Shown one piece after another: positions 33,783 through 46,479 of a stretch of 64,000 nucleotides of DNA. The notes below the pieces were generated by a model that saw nothing but the letters and a program-made list of their open reading frames with translations, searched no databases and was not told the DNA's origin. The DNA is from Larimichthys crocea (lineage: Eukaryota; Chordata; Actinopteri; Sciaenidae): positions 23,558,026 through 23,622,025 of the forward strand of contig NC_040016.1 in assembly GCF_000972845.2 (NCBI RefSeq), given 5' to 3'. Every line of letters begins with the position of its first letter. Within the stretch, counting starts at the first letter, position 1. The translations under genes and the position numbers were made by a program.

Positions 33783-34110
33783 AATATGTGCCAGAAACTG
33801 AATCTGAATCATTTATATTTGAATTGCTTAACTTGAATAATTGCATTAAAACTGAATTTGAATCACATAATTTGAATGTGTATTGTTCAATTTGAATCAT
33901 TGCATTGAAAAACTGAATCTGAATTGTAATTTGAAATTAAATTTATTAGTTTGGAACTGAACATTCATTTCTCACAGTTCAAATTCAGTTTTCACAATTC
34001 AAATTCAGTTCTCACAGTTCAAATTCAGTTCTCACAATTCAAATTCAGTTCTCACAGTTCAAATTCACTTCTCACAATTCAAATTTACTTCTCACAGTTC
34101 AAATTCAATT
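33783..34110. repeat. Seven 20-bp units with an inverted, diverged counterpart
   Basis: From 33971 to 34110 exactly seven 20-mers of the form ctcacagttcaaattcagtt follow each other, with cacaG and cacaA alternating (a 40-bp higher-order unit). Just upstream (33783-33945) the complementary word actgaatttgaat recurs irregularly, so the two halves can fold together. Confidence 0.9.
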
Positions 34111-34192
34111 TTCTGTGACAAACATGTTGAGGCAGAGCAATCGAGCAGAGACGCAGAGGACGCCTTTTCAGCCAATCAGCACCTACGTTTCT

Positions 34193-34240
34193 GAGCACGT
34201 AACATAATGGTCATCTGAGCACGTAACATAATGGTCATTT
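34193..34240 (+). repeat. Tandem duplication of a 24-bp unit
   Basis: gagcacgtaacataatggtc occurs at 34193 and again 24 bp later. Confidence 0.9.
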
Positions 34241-34474
34241 GTTGCCACCCACCATGAAACGGAGGAAGAACTGCTTTATGGCATTATATTTGAGTCTAGT
34301 GTTGCCACCTGTCCCGTTTTTCCCAAAATTGTTCTCTTTCTGCATCAGCTGTCCCAGGGAAAGAAAATCTATCCTGGGACACAATTTGTCCTGTTTTTTA
34401 GGGGAAAATGTAAAAACTTTATTAGGTTTGCTTCGTTCTGTAGTCCAGAAAGGTTCCCATGCTTCTGGAGCTAT

Positions 34475-34817
34475 TTAACCGTCTGGGGACGGATTGGGCG
34501 GATCCGCCTAATCCGCCTCTTAAGTTTTACATATCTGTGAATATCACTGAAACGGTTTATGATAGAGAGATGTGGTTTGTTTCACCGTTTTCCTGAGATT
34601 CCAATAAAGACAGAGATATACGGTTTGTGTCTGTCCAACACTTCCTCGTTGTTCTACGTCACCAATCAAAAAATAGATGTTCGGCAGGCTGAAAGTGCAG
34701 TCAACGAACAGACAAACGTTACTAGGTGGGATATTTTCTTTTTCAACCAATCAGTGGATGTATCTCTGACATATTCTAGCCAATCAAAGGACTCTGGGGT
34801 TGCCAAGCCGACTGGTC
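34475..34817. other. Possible piggyBac-like or other DNA-element fragment
   Basis: A TTAA at 34475 is followed by ccgtctggggacgg and the palindrome ggcggatccgcc (34497-34508). The stretch contains several inverted CCAAT words. A second TTAA-bounded end was not found, so the assignment is weak. Confidence 0.25.
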
Positions 34818-34825
34818 ATCTAGAC

Positions 34826-35800
34826 CAGCCGGCTAGACCATATTTTTACCATTGTAAGCTTTGGTGATCCACCCCCCCACCCCCACCCCAGATAGGCCTA
34901 ATCATTAATAAAACACGCTTCTTCAAAAGTAATATAGGTCAAATAAAAGCAATATACTTCCAAATAACAACACAGAACATCAGTAATAATTTTTAATATT
35001 ACCACAGTAGCCTATTAATTTCACTGGGTTTTTTTTATAATCTCCTTGTCATTTGACTGTTGTAAACACAACTTAACCCAAGCAACAACACAGAAAATGA
35101 GGAACAAATAATGTTACCAACTCCACTGTTTTTTTATCTTGTTTTCATATGACTGTGAACACAACTTAGGCCAGGCAACCTAGCTTTTAATGTGAGCTCT
35201 GCCACTGTATTTCCTGAGCCAGTGATTCGATGTCTGGCGTGACTTTGGTAACAGCCAAACGAAAGTCGCTGTGCACATCCAGTCTGTTGCGTGCCTTTGT
35301 TTTGATGGTGACCAAAGCGCTGAAAGCCGTCTCGGACAGGTACGTCGTTCGCCAGTTTGTCACGGCAAAAAATACATTCAGCTCGAACTTTATCCATTGC
35401 TTCTACGAACCCAAACTCTATAAAACTTTCTTGGTATCCTCTCTTTCTTTTTTTGACACATTCCTCCGCAGTCTCTCCAACCTGCGGCGTAGCCATCTTT
35501 CCCCTTAGCTCAGTAAGTTGCTAGGCAACGGCGACTGCACGAGAGGCAGTGACGTGATATGCGAAAAATAATTTTAGTCACTTTAGTTAGGCTACTTTAA
35601 ACAGAATAAATGTTTAATGTTGTACTTCAATGTTGTTGCTTTTTCACATATTAATGAAATGCTTTGTCATTTATTTATTATGGTTATTAAATTATGGTTA
35701 TTAAAAATTAAACCCCTCAAAATCAGGAGGGCTTCGCGACCCCCCGTGGATCTTTGGCGACCCCATTATGGGGTCGCGACCCATAGGTTGGGAACCACTG
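34826..35800 (-). mobile_element. Internally deleted ZBED-type hAT element with target duplication
   Basis: The octamer atctagac lies at 34818-34825 and 35801-35808. Between the copies the element begins CAG on the left and ends ggttgggaaccactg on the right. The minus-strand frame from 35496 reads MATPQVGETAEECVKKRK, YQESFIEFGFVE and CIFCRDKLAND (start of a BED finger). In the next frame it goes straight into TYLSETAFSALVTIKTKARN, RLDVHSDFRLAVTKVTPDIE and SLAQEIQWQSSH-stop. That is the C-terminal end of the same transposase, including part of the dimerisation region. The catalytic core is deleted. The left terminus matches the right one poorly. Confidence 0.82.
35517..35529. promoter_or_regulatory. 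RFX X-box-like palindrome upstream of the hAT start codon
   Basis: gttgctaggcaac is a perfect inverted repeat around one base and fits the RFX X-box pattern. It sits about 20 bases upstream of the transposase ATG at 35496. Confidence 0.4.
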
Positions 35801-35954
35801 ATCTAGACATTTAGAATGTGCTCAGATCAGCACGACAGCACACCCTCAAATGTAATATTGCTTAATTAACATGATATTCAGACTTCTTCTGCTGTTTTAG
35901 ATGGAGAAAGAAGATTTGAGTTATCAGGTTATGTCAGCCTCCAACCCACCTTCT

Positions 35955-36045
35955 GCATGGTAATGAGCTTTGTGTAGTGACCAAAAGAATGAGATCACAG
36001 ATACAAGTGCCCAAATGAATGTCCCTCCATAGGGTAGCATGGCAA
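35955..36045 (+). mobile_element. Old Rex3/RTE fragment
   Basis: The text gtgtagtgaccaaaagaatg agrees closely with 16185-16204 of the Rex3 copy. The match runs on to a degraded counterpart of ttccttcgcagggtggc. Confidence 0.7.
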
Positions 36046-36049
36046 ATAG

Positions 36050-39000
36050 TGCAATATAAGCTATGTATTACACTCTGCATCAAACAGAATTAAACTGATG
36101 GTTGAATTACGGGGTTCAGTTCTGAAGGGGAACTATGAACTCTCGCCATATTTTCCGACATGTCCACTGTGTAACAGCTAGCTGTAAACAAGTACTCATG
36201 ACCTACATTAAAACTCATTACGCTAGGAAAGCCTGCTTGCAAATCTTATCAAGGGAGTCCTCCCTCCACAAGTCAGGGATGTTTGAGAGATCCCATTTGG
36301 TTGTGTACATGAATCATTATCACAGTGCGCCTTGTCAGCACAGCATCTACAGGAAACAGGCATTAGCAGTAGAAATATGATTAGAGTGGGCAAAAAGCAT
36401 CAGAGACAGAAAGGACATACTGACGAGCAGAGAGATTTAAAAAAGCTGTGACCAGAGCCTGCTTACACAAAGGTAGGCTCGAGTTGACCTGACAAATAGA
36501 CTGCAGTCCCATGTCTGAGTTCATCCACCACACGAAGCTGTCCTCTTCTTGAGGATATTAAGTACAGTAGGACCCATGTAATCTGAGTAAATCAAAACTG
36601 CAACAGCTGAGGCTATGGTTACCCCACTGATTTAGCACTGTAGTTCTACGAGATTGTCGGACTGACAAGTGAATTACAATTATCATCAAGTTAGTTACCT
36701 TTATCATCATGTGTCTATTGTGTCTTTATGCTAAGTGAAATAAGAATTAAGAAACAAAATGATACGTATTTTGTCACCATCAGAACTGTGTTCTTAGTTT
36801 AGAGATACTCTGCATACAGTGAGTCTAGGACCAAAGCTTAAACTGACTTTACAGTGCAACCACATAGTCAGACTTCAGACGGACGTCTGAGCCTGTCTTC
36901 ATGAACCCAGCCCACAGCAGGTCTGCTGGGTTGATTACCATGTCAGTCTGACCTTTGCTGAGATGGAGACTTTGCAGAGGCAGTATGTGTGATTTTTCTC
37001 TCCCTTCTCTGGTGAGCTCGCTGAGTGTTTGACAGATGCTAATATGCAGAATGTCCCTAAGATCAGCGACAACCTACACATTTTCATAATAGGTTTGTTA
37101 GAAACAGAGCAACCAACATTAAACCAGGATCAACTTCTTGTTAAAACAATGCATATACTCTCAGCCCCATGAATCTGAAGGAAAGTCACCTGAAGAACAA
37201 TTCACAGTACAGTCGTATGCCTCACCAAAATTTGATTTCAAACCACTAGGACAAGTTTTTGTTGACTTCTTGACTTTGACAGATCCATATTCCATCTTCT
37301 AAGAAACACGCTTATATACACTTATTTATTACTAATCTATGTTTAGCTCTTTCAAAAATGTGTTCATATCTGTGTTAGTGAACACTTCTTGTTTTGCCAA
37401 TCCACCTGACAGGTGTGCTATATTAAGATGTCTGCTGAGTATGCAGGCCAATGGCAGAACTGGGATGTTTTCAGCTTCCAGAAAACTGATGAGCAGTTGG
37501 CACCTCGCATGGCAGCGGATGCCATCAGTGTATGCATGTGTGTGTGAAAGGGTGAATGAGACGTAGTTTAAATCCTTTAGGAAACTCTGTAAATCACAGA
37601 GAGTTGATGCAGAGCCGGAGCACATCAGAGAGAAAACCAGAAAACATTTCCTCCATAAAATATGATCCAGTCTGACCAGTCTGGTGGTGTGTGACTTAAG
37701 TTCCATAACGTGTTATGTGCAACTCGTGTGAGTTACAAAATGCTGCTTTAAATGACTGAAACTCTTATGTAATTATTAAAAGACACAATGGCATTCTATT
37801 TCATATTCTAAGATACACTTTTGCTACAATGCCTGTCTTAGATCACAGCCCACTGTGTGCCACATAAAGGTGCCCTACGACCATCATATAGGCCAATCTA
37901 TTGTAAACTAGTTAACTAAAGTCATGATGGCATAAATATTATGGAAAGGTTTTGAAAATTCATTGGTACATGAATAAATGTGTGGGAACCCGTGTGTGTG
38001 TGTGTGTGTGTGTGTGTCGTTTTCAAGGATATTGTGTTATAAATGGCAGTAAAATCTAAATTAAATTTTATACTAAAATACATTTAAAAAACTACTTTCA
38101 CTTGTCAATGGCTGCAGTTATTAACTATGAATCTTACAGCAGGTTCCTTACAGTGTGCTCACTAACATGGATTTTAACAAACTTATTAAAATGTTAAATA
38201 CATGTAGAGATGGATAATGAGTGTTATATTAGTAACTCTTACTGAAAATTAATTTTCAGTCCTTCCTTTTCAGAGCATTCAGAGATGGAAATGAGGATAG
38301 GTACATTTTCTTAGGGTGTTACACAACAATAAATGAAGTTACATGTATTGCTAAAGTAAGTGGAGAAATATATATTTTGCAAAAATATCATAATAATACT
38401 CTTATAATGGAAAGTGATGTAACTTGAATGCAAGAAGAGGGCAAGAATTGCAGGGAAAGTGCAGAGCTCACAGTTTCTAAAAGACAAGGGCTCCCAGGGT
38501 TCCCTGGTGGACTGAAGACTGGTGCTCAGGAGGATGAGGGGGTTAGTGATGGACATGTGGGAAGACTATGGATCCAGCTGTGCTCTCTGTACGCTAAAGC
38601 CCCACTTCAAAGTCCATCTCCCCATCCAGCAGCCTTGGACAGCCCTTGTTGAAATGCACACATCTTAGCGAAAAAACCAAGGGAATCCACTACAGATCAA
38701 TCTGGCTAAGCCATGCCATGGACGAATACCGATGATGTTCATTAAGACAGCAAATGCTTTCCAAGGTCACTTGAATCTCATCTAAGAAAGTGATCCCAGA
38801 GCCTTTAGATAGTATCTGTATCTGAAAAATGTGAAAAATGAACAAAAGGCCTCTAATGCATTCCCACAGAGATCCTAGGAGAAGGCGAATGTTCAAACCC
38901 CCACCAAAACTCCAAACCAGCCTTCTGAGACTGATCAAACTACATGCCATCTGGCACCAAGGTCCCATTATGGAACTGATGATTAGGGGAGAAAGGAAAT

Positions 39001-41112
39001 GAAATGAGTCTAAGCTGTTTCACAGGACACAAGACAAACAACACTCTGCTGGCTTGGGACTACAGCTTGTAACATGTCCCTGTTTGTTTCTGACATTCAC
39101 CCTAAATGGTTTTTAGATTTTTTTTATAGCTGCTGGGATGGCAGTATAATGCTGACAATCACTAACAGCATCCATAAATAGTTTATAGCACAACATCAGC
39201 ATAAATTAGGCTTGTTATCACTTTCTGCGCTATGTTGTTCACTTGTATTTACTATCCTTTGGTCCTGACATGAATAATAGGGTCTGTTCAATTCGTACCA
39301 AACTTGAGTCATATATTTATGGTTCAAATTAAAGCTCCAAAATATTGCAGACCAAAGGATGGACTCTGTTGAATATGGTTTGCTGTTGTATCTCATTAAA
39401 TCTGCATCAACAATCCTTGTGAATATCAATGTCTATGTCAGGATTCAAGGGCACAGTAGCTTGTGTTTGGAGGAACACAAGGTCTGTCAGGCCTGATTCT
39501 GGTGTCCCCATGAGGAATGTGGAGTTGTTTTATTACAAGCAGACAGAGATAACAAAAAAATAAATAAAATAGGATCATTAAATGAAGGGTGTTTGCTTCA
39601 ATGAGATCATGTGTATGAGCATTTCAACAAATAAGGCAGAACTATGACCTGTGCTACATTTTGGTCCATTCATCAGAATTATCATGATGCCTCCTGTACA
39701 TCTCAAGATAATTGAGTATGTCGTGCTGTATCAGTGTAATAATATATACCCCCATGTCTCAACTGTTCATTATCCACTAATTCTAGCAGTTTTGTAAATG
39801 TTTACTTTAAAAAACAGAAAAAGAAAACAAATACAGCAAAGTTTTTTAAATTTTAAACCATTATGTAATTTTAGCAACTTTCAAATCATTCCCATGCTGT
39901 AAGTTTAGAAGACACGGTCCAATGTTGAAAGGATTTCCCTGATACCTGAACTGATTTACATGCCATCTATTTTCATAATTGATAAAAAAATATCAGAAAT
40001 GTGGTTTTAAAAGGGTTTTAAATCTTTGCTTTTCTCTCTTTTATATAGTTTTAAAGATAATATCTTTGGGTTCTGGACAGACAAAACAAGACATTTACAG
40101 ACATCACCTTAGACTTTATGGAACTGGAATGATATGTTTCACTAATTTCTGACATGTTACAGAAGAAGGGTTCATCTTGAAAATGATCTGCAAATGATTC
40201 TACAATGAAAATAATCAAATAATAAAGCATACATTATATTTCTCATTTCATTAAACTTGGCCTCTTAGAAGAAGATGTATTTTCATTAAGTTTGTGGAAC
40301 TTTTTCAGTTGGTTAATTTCTTGTCTTTGTGCAATTTAAGGAAACGTGTGACATTTAAAAAGCTGCTCAGTATATTTGAGAAGTAGAAGAACATTCAAAC
40401 AGAACAGGTCAAGGCAGAGGAAAGGCTGTCTTTAGATGGTGTGGGCCAACACTCACTGCCCAATGTTTATTCACCAGCCCAGCCAGTCTCTTGCCTCTTA
40501 AGTCTTTCCAGCATTTGTACTATTACACTGCTCTCCACAGAACAAGCCACTAACCCTGCCTGTACCAGGCAAAATGGATAACACGCCTCCCTTTTCAGTG
40601 CACTGTGTACAAAGTGATGTGGTATAAAATGATTAAAAAGTCCTGTTGGCCATCCATCTTCAGCATTTCATCTCTTCCCTCACCCTACCTTTCAGAACAT
40701 TGTTGAATGTTGGAGCCGTTTCCTCCCAAGGCCCTTAGACAATAGCCCTGCGAGCATCCCGCTGGATAACTGCCATGACACGCTGAATGCCAGACAGAAA
40801 TAATCTCCTCCTGATGATAACCAAGCAATCTCACAGCCCTGGGGAACCAGAAACACCATTCAGAAAGCAACGGAACAAAACCAGAGCTGGCATGTCATGG
40901 GGCGCTGACGCAAGGACCCGGGGGTTATACAAATACATCCCCATCACCAACAGCATGTCCATTGACTAAAGATTAACAGACCCCACTGAAAGTGAAAGTG
41001 AACTGTCCTCATCAAGAAGATGTATGGAAGTATTACATTTTTCCTCAACGTTATTCCATGACATAGAACATAAAACTAGCCAAGGCATAGTAACAGGGAA
41101 CAGACATTGGGT

Positions 41113-41176
<64 letters not shown>

Positions 41177-42128
41177 TGTGAAGCAGGAGACAAAGGTATG
41201 CCAGTCCTAATTAATAATTATGTAGTATCACTAATTATTTCTTACGTCTTTAACAATTTACCTGTCAGGTAAATGAAACCTGCCATACATGTGATGACCC
41301 TTTTCCAGCATGGTGCTGCAGCAGCCGCAGCATCCTGACTGCCCACAGCGCTTTAATGACAGCAGCTGACCTCAAACATCTTGCTCCTTTTGAACACTCA
41401 CCAATAGAAATGATTTAGTTTCTGCACTCACATGTTTGTTGATGTGGCCTGTTTGTGGCTCTCATATTGAGTTAGTTTACAAGCCAAACAGAAATATGAG
41501 CAGAGCGGTTCAGTCTATCAAAATGGAGAATGCTAGTCCTGAGTGAGACCTCAGCTGTAACACCAACCAGCTGTGGCAGCTCTGGCATGATCTGAATATA
41601 TTTCACTTTTTTTTTTTTTTTACATATTCTAGTAAGTATTTTTTCCCCCCCAGAATCTGAGTAAACATGCACAATAATGGCACTTCTGGACTATGGCCTG
41701 TTTGTCTACATTGTGTTACACATCCAGCAAGAATGGTTTTACAGTGTGGACAAGTCTATCAAACGAGACAGTGCAGGTCGTGAAAAAGAAAGGAAAATAA
41801 ATAAAAGTGTACTTCACAGCCTGAAAACACAAGGCAGCTCTGCCATCATGCAGTCAACAACATGCGTCATGTTTACTTTTTGCCAGTGTCATATGATATT
41901 GACACAATTGTTGGAAACTTTTATGTGATTATGTTTTCTTCCACTTATTCTGATGGCCTGAATTCTATCACTGTATACAATAGTATGTGTTTTGATAATG
42001 CCCAAACGCTGCCTTGATAAAGCACAAGCAGTGCTTTACTGAAGTGTTTTAGGAAGACGCTCTTGTTTTCTTCCACTAGATTTATGGGATGGCAGTAGAT
42101 TTTAGTCTTTTTGCTGATTAAGGTTTAA
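36050..42128. other. Long intron-like region, mostly single copy
   Basis: It contains (GT)n at 37993-38020, a perfect 20-bp palindrome at 38241-38260 and (CA)n at 41119-41174. The frames at 37332-37706 and 38690-38968 have no recognised domain or convincing splice sites. No transposon is identified. Confidence 0.5.
41119..41174. repeat. (CA)28 microsatellite
   Basis: Uninterrupted CA dinucleotides. Confidence 0.98.
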
Positions 42129-42365
42129 TAGATGGTGCAGTGGTTAGCCTTACAGTATGTGAAGGTTCTGGGTTTCAACCTGCAAAGCTGACCTGTCTGT
42201 GGCTGGAGAACTTGTGAGATTTTCCTGTGTGAAGTTTGCATGTTCTCCTCATGTGTGCATGGATTCTCTCTGGGTACTCCGGCTTTGTACCGCTGCCCAA
42301 AGGTGACTCTGTCAACTGTCCAGGGTGTATCCTGCCTGTCACTCAATGTCATCTGGGGTTTTTTC
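42129..42365 (+). mobile_element. Teleost SINE-like interspersed repeat
   Basis: It starts ggtgcagtggttagcctta, has a B-box-like gggtttcaacct, then gtttgcatgttctcctcatg, tctctgggtactccggcttt and ctgtccagggtgtatcctgc. This is the order of a very common fish repeat. The central part is shortened. Confidence 0.7.
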
Positions 42366-43051
42366 AGAAACTCGACAAACAGCTCAGTGACTTGTCGACA
42401 ATAAATCTGCATTCATTGATTTTTTTTGGCCAGTGGAGTGCGGCAGAGTTTGTTCTTGTTCTTGTTAAATGGAACAATGGCATAATATCATGTCATGAAG
42501 GTGTTGTTCACAAACTTCTTATTTACTTGACCAGCAGACATATAGTAAGCATGTGTAGCAGCTGAAATATGAAAGAACTCCAGTGACCAGTCCCAGAATT
42601 CACTGTCTGCACATGTATTCTGTCTGACAAAGCAGCACGGGCCACACTCAGTACACTCAGGCTCTCTCCATGGAGAGGTGTACTTCATAAAAGTTTACAA
42701 ATATTTACAAAAAAAATAACTTTGGTGAAGTGGATGATCTTTGTCGTTACTGCTTTACTCAACATAGAGGTTATATAATTATATCAACGACTTCAGAAAA
42801 CTGTACAGACAGCTGAATCCACTGTACTAGTCCAAATCCCAAGAAAATATGTGACGAATAGCCCCCCTGTGATCATGCCACAATAAACAGTTTCCATCAA
42901 TTATGATGCTAGCTAGTTAGTTTCACCTGAGTGAATTAAACAGCACACTGGCCAAATGGCATTAATGCCACCCGACCAATGGTAGACTGATAAACTCTCA
43001 GTTCAGTTTGTGTTCAGCGTTAGAGTTCAGCTTGAGATATGAGATGAGATG

Positions 43052-43083
<32 letters not shown>

Positions 43084-46000
43084 CGGTGATGGAGATGAGA
43101 GAGAAAGATCAGGTACTGACCACTGTGTTTAGGATGTTGTGCAACATGTGACATAATTAGAGACATAATTATGACAATTAATTTAAAAGATCTCCTAAAA
43201 TTAAAATGCAAATTCGAGTCCAAAGGTTACACTTCAGCAGGAGAGAGATGTGAGGAGTCCTGAGTCTGTTCTGTGAATGTCCCTTTACTTAAATTAGGTA
43301 ATATGCATACATTTAGTGTAAAATTGACCCTTTTCAATGTAAATAAGCCTCACTGCAAAAAGACATCCAATACACAAATCGAGCATCAGGGCACTGACAG
43401 CCAGACACAGAGTGAAAATTATCTGAATCACATTTAGATCACATCATGGTCCATCACATGCACACAATAGCAGATATTCACCATGAGGAAATGAAACTGT
43501 AACACAGCATAAAACCTACTGCTGTGAGAAGCAGAGACGATGGTTACGCTCTGTAAGCGCCCAGCAGAGAGCAGAGCAGTAGAGAAAACAGCTCAACATG
43601 CACAGAGAGGCATGGAGGAGAGCGCACAGTTAAAACACATCAAACAATCAGTGAGTCACAGAGGAACAAGAGACATCCACAGACAAAGCAAGGAGAGGAT
43701 ATTTAGAAGATCTATAATTATTAGTTCTTTTTCAAATCAAACATCTGAAGGGATGAGTGCAAACTTTTGTTCCTGAATTGCATTCCTAACATGTTTATTC
43801 TTATGTAGCGTAACCTGTGATGCCACTTCAGCACATTTAAAACAAATATTACTGGGAACGACAGAAAGAGTCATATTTAGCATTCAGGAATTCACTTTAT
43901 AGACACTATATTCTGAGTTTCAGGCAAACTGTATTCAGCTTAGTGGAGAATATGATGAATGAATTCATCCATGTCGAGTTATGCCTGCAATTACTTTTGT
44001 GACAAAAACATCAAAATATTTATGCATGACACATGACAACACGCTGCATGTTGCACAAGTAATAAAGTTAGTAAAGTGACTTAGGTCTATATAATGTGTG
44101 ATAATATTAATAACTATTAGCCACAATAAGCTACTGGTCATACCAAAACAAGTATGGCTGTAGCAGCAAAACTGCTGAAGAGTGTATGTATCACTCATAA
44201 ATTCACCTTTTCATTTCTTAGAGAAAGATTGTTCAGTATCATATATCAGCAATGGCAGTGTCACCTTAAGTCAGGGGTTAGCGTACTTGTTTTCCTCACA
44301 TATGAAGCAGAACAGGATGCGTCTCACCTGTGCTCCTCTTGTAATCGGCAAGTGGAGCTCTGCAGTGAAATTGTTACCTCAAGATGGAAATATGATGCAG
44401 GGTGACAGACATCACTGTTACTGTTTCTTTGTGGCATCCAGACAGAATAGCAAATGAATTCAACAGTCTGGGACTTGTTTGGCAGCATTTATGGGTGGTT
44501 CAACAATTCACCCGCACCACAGTACAAACAAATCACTACAGCGGCAACAATTTAGAGAGGAGTCACTCCCTTTTACCCACTTCATCTGCATCTCTGCTCT
44601 GAAAATACATTTTGACTGTCAATGCATTTCCCAGCAGTTTTTTTTTCTGCTACTGTGGCTTCAGAAAAATGACAAATGTTATTCATTTAGTTAATGGATG
44701 ATGCCATTGTCCAGGAATAAAGTGTAGTACTAAAACCTGAAAGTATCCGGCCCACAGAGGTGATTTTCCTAATTCATCATGAACTAAAAACTATAATACT
44801 AAAAAAACTATGTCACAGGAACCTCCTTTGGAGTCAAACTCCTGATCTACAGATTTACATCATGACACAGTATCACCTCAATTTTAGGACTGATTAAAGC
44901 GATATCACCTTTCTGCCTCCTCAGCTTCTGATTGCCCATATACATTTAAAACACCGGAATTGAAACTGCAGTCTTGTAAAAACCAAAACAAGTGTTGGCA
45001 GATAAAACACCGGCATTAGATTTTTTTTTCCACAACAACTTCCTGACACACCCAAACGCTGACAAACATGAAAACAAATGTGACTAAAAAAAGAAGTACA
45101 GATAAACTCTCGGCGTAGAGTAACACTGAAACTGACTGATAAAGACTGATGTGAAGAAAGATGTAAAGATCATCATTGATCAGAATGCAAAACAATATCA
45201 AATCAAAATGTTTAATGCCAGAACATGTTTCAATGCCCTTCTCTGTTTTTGTGTCACAATTTAAAGTCCCAAAGCATGTTGCACAAGGCCAGGCTAAAGT
45301 TGCCGGAGCAATTTACCCTCTTTGGAGGAAAAGAAATTTAAAAAAAGTAATCGGTTCCTTTTTTTGCCTCTGCAGGACACACAGAAAGAGACCAGTGGCC
45401 CAGAGCCAAAACTAAATAAATGAATAAAAATAATGCAAAGTCATGTTCTTTGTTCCCCATCATGTGACACTGTAGCATCCAAGCTTGGTATCGTTGCCTG
45501 CGTCCACCAAAATTAAATTCATCCAGTAACCTTGCAGGCAACAGAGGATAATGAGGCCTGGGTCTATTGTTTCATGATTTTTCAGTGTGGACAGTGAGCT
45601 TTTATGAAGTGATTTAGAAACACAAGCATCAACAGAAGCCATCGGTTGCGTGAAAAGTGCATTAAAACCTCTCCACATTTGTCTATGGTCGGAAGCTCAT
45701 GGGTTACCTTTTTAGTGTTCCTGCTGGGATTTTTTTAGATGGTGTGAGGCCTTGGATCAGAGTGTCACAAAATGGCCTTTAGCTCACATCAGGCCTCAAG
45801 GGTTTTCCAAACTGCAAATTATACAGATAAGTAGAACCCTCTTCAGAGAGGTCATGATTACAGCCCCCTCACTGAGCTCTTGTATGATTCAGGCAGCTTT
45901 GGGCAACTTCACACACTGGCAGCTCCAAATGGTGCTAAGAGAGAACAGAGGAAAAAAAAAAAGAGCCACTCCATGTGATGTTCACGCTCACCAGTTTAGA

Positions 46001-46156
46001 CACTCTTTGGAGATTTTTACCAAAGAAGCACTCATTAGCTGCTGTTGATTTTATCCATCTTCAAGGTCACTCACTCATTTAGGACTAAATGTTTCTCACC
46101 TTACTTGCTTTGATGTAGTACAGTTACTTTGCAAACACTTACTTTAGACAGTTTAG
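42366..46156. other. Long intron-like region, mostly single copy
   Basis: A (GA)n tract lies at 43056-43083. The remaining short frames show no domain. Confidence 0.5.
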
Positions 46157-46479
46157 TCCGCCCTCAGACAGGGACAGGCAAACCGGACACCAGCGGCGTC
46201 TTTCAATTCGTTTCAGTGGGGGTCATGCGTTTCCGCACCGGCAGCAAAAAACAGTCCAGTGTCTGGGAGAGAAGTTGAGCCAGATTCAACTTTTGGGAAA
46301 ACGGAGCCCCACGTCACGCTCCGGCCACCAATCAGACACTCAGATCGGTCAAACCCCCACAGACAGCCTGAAATGTCTCTGAAGCAGAGACTGTCCAGGT
46401 GGATTCATGGACTAAACTCTGATCATCTACCTGTGTGTGTTCTATCTTTCTTTTGCCTGTCCCTGTCTGAACGTGGCCT
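46157..46479. mobile_element. MITE with 19-bp perfect terminal-region inverted repeats
   Basis: tcagacagggacaggcaaa at 46164-46182 is perfectly inverted at 46452-46470, with weaker pairing extending outward. The interior is GC-richer than the flanks and has no transposase. Target duplications are not clear. Confidence 0.65.

Noticed and set aside
38690..38968. Minus-strand 92-residue frame as a gene
   Set aside because: No recognisable domain, no splice or promoter support, and composition like the surrounding intron.
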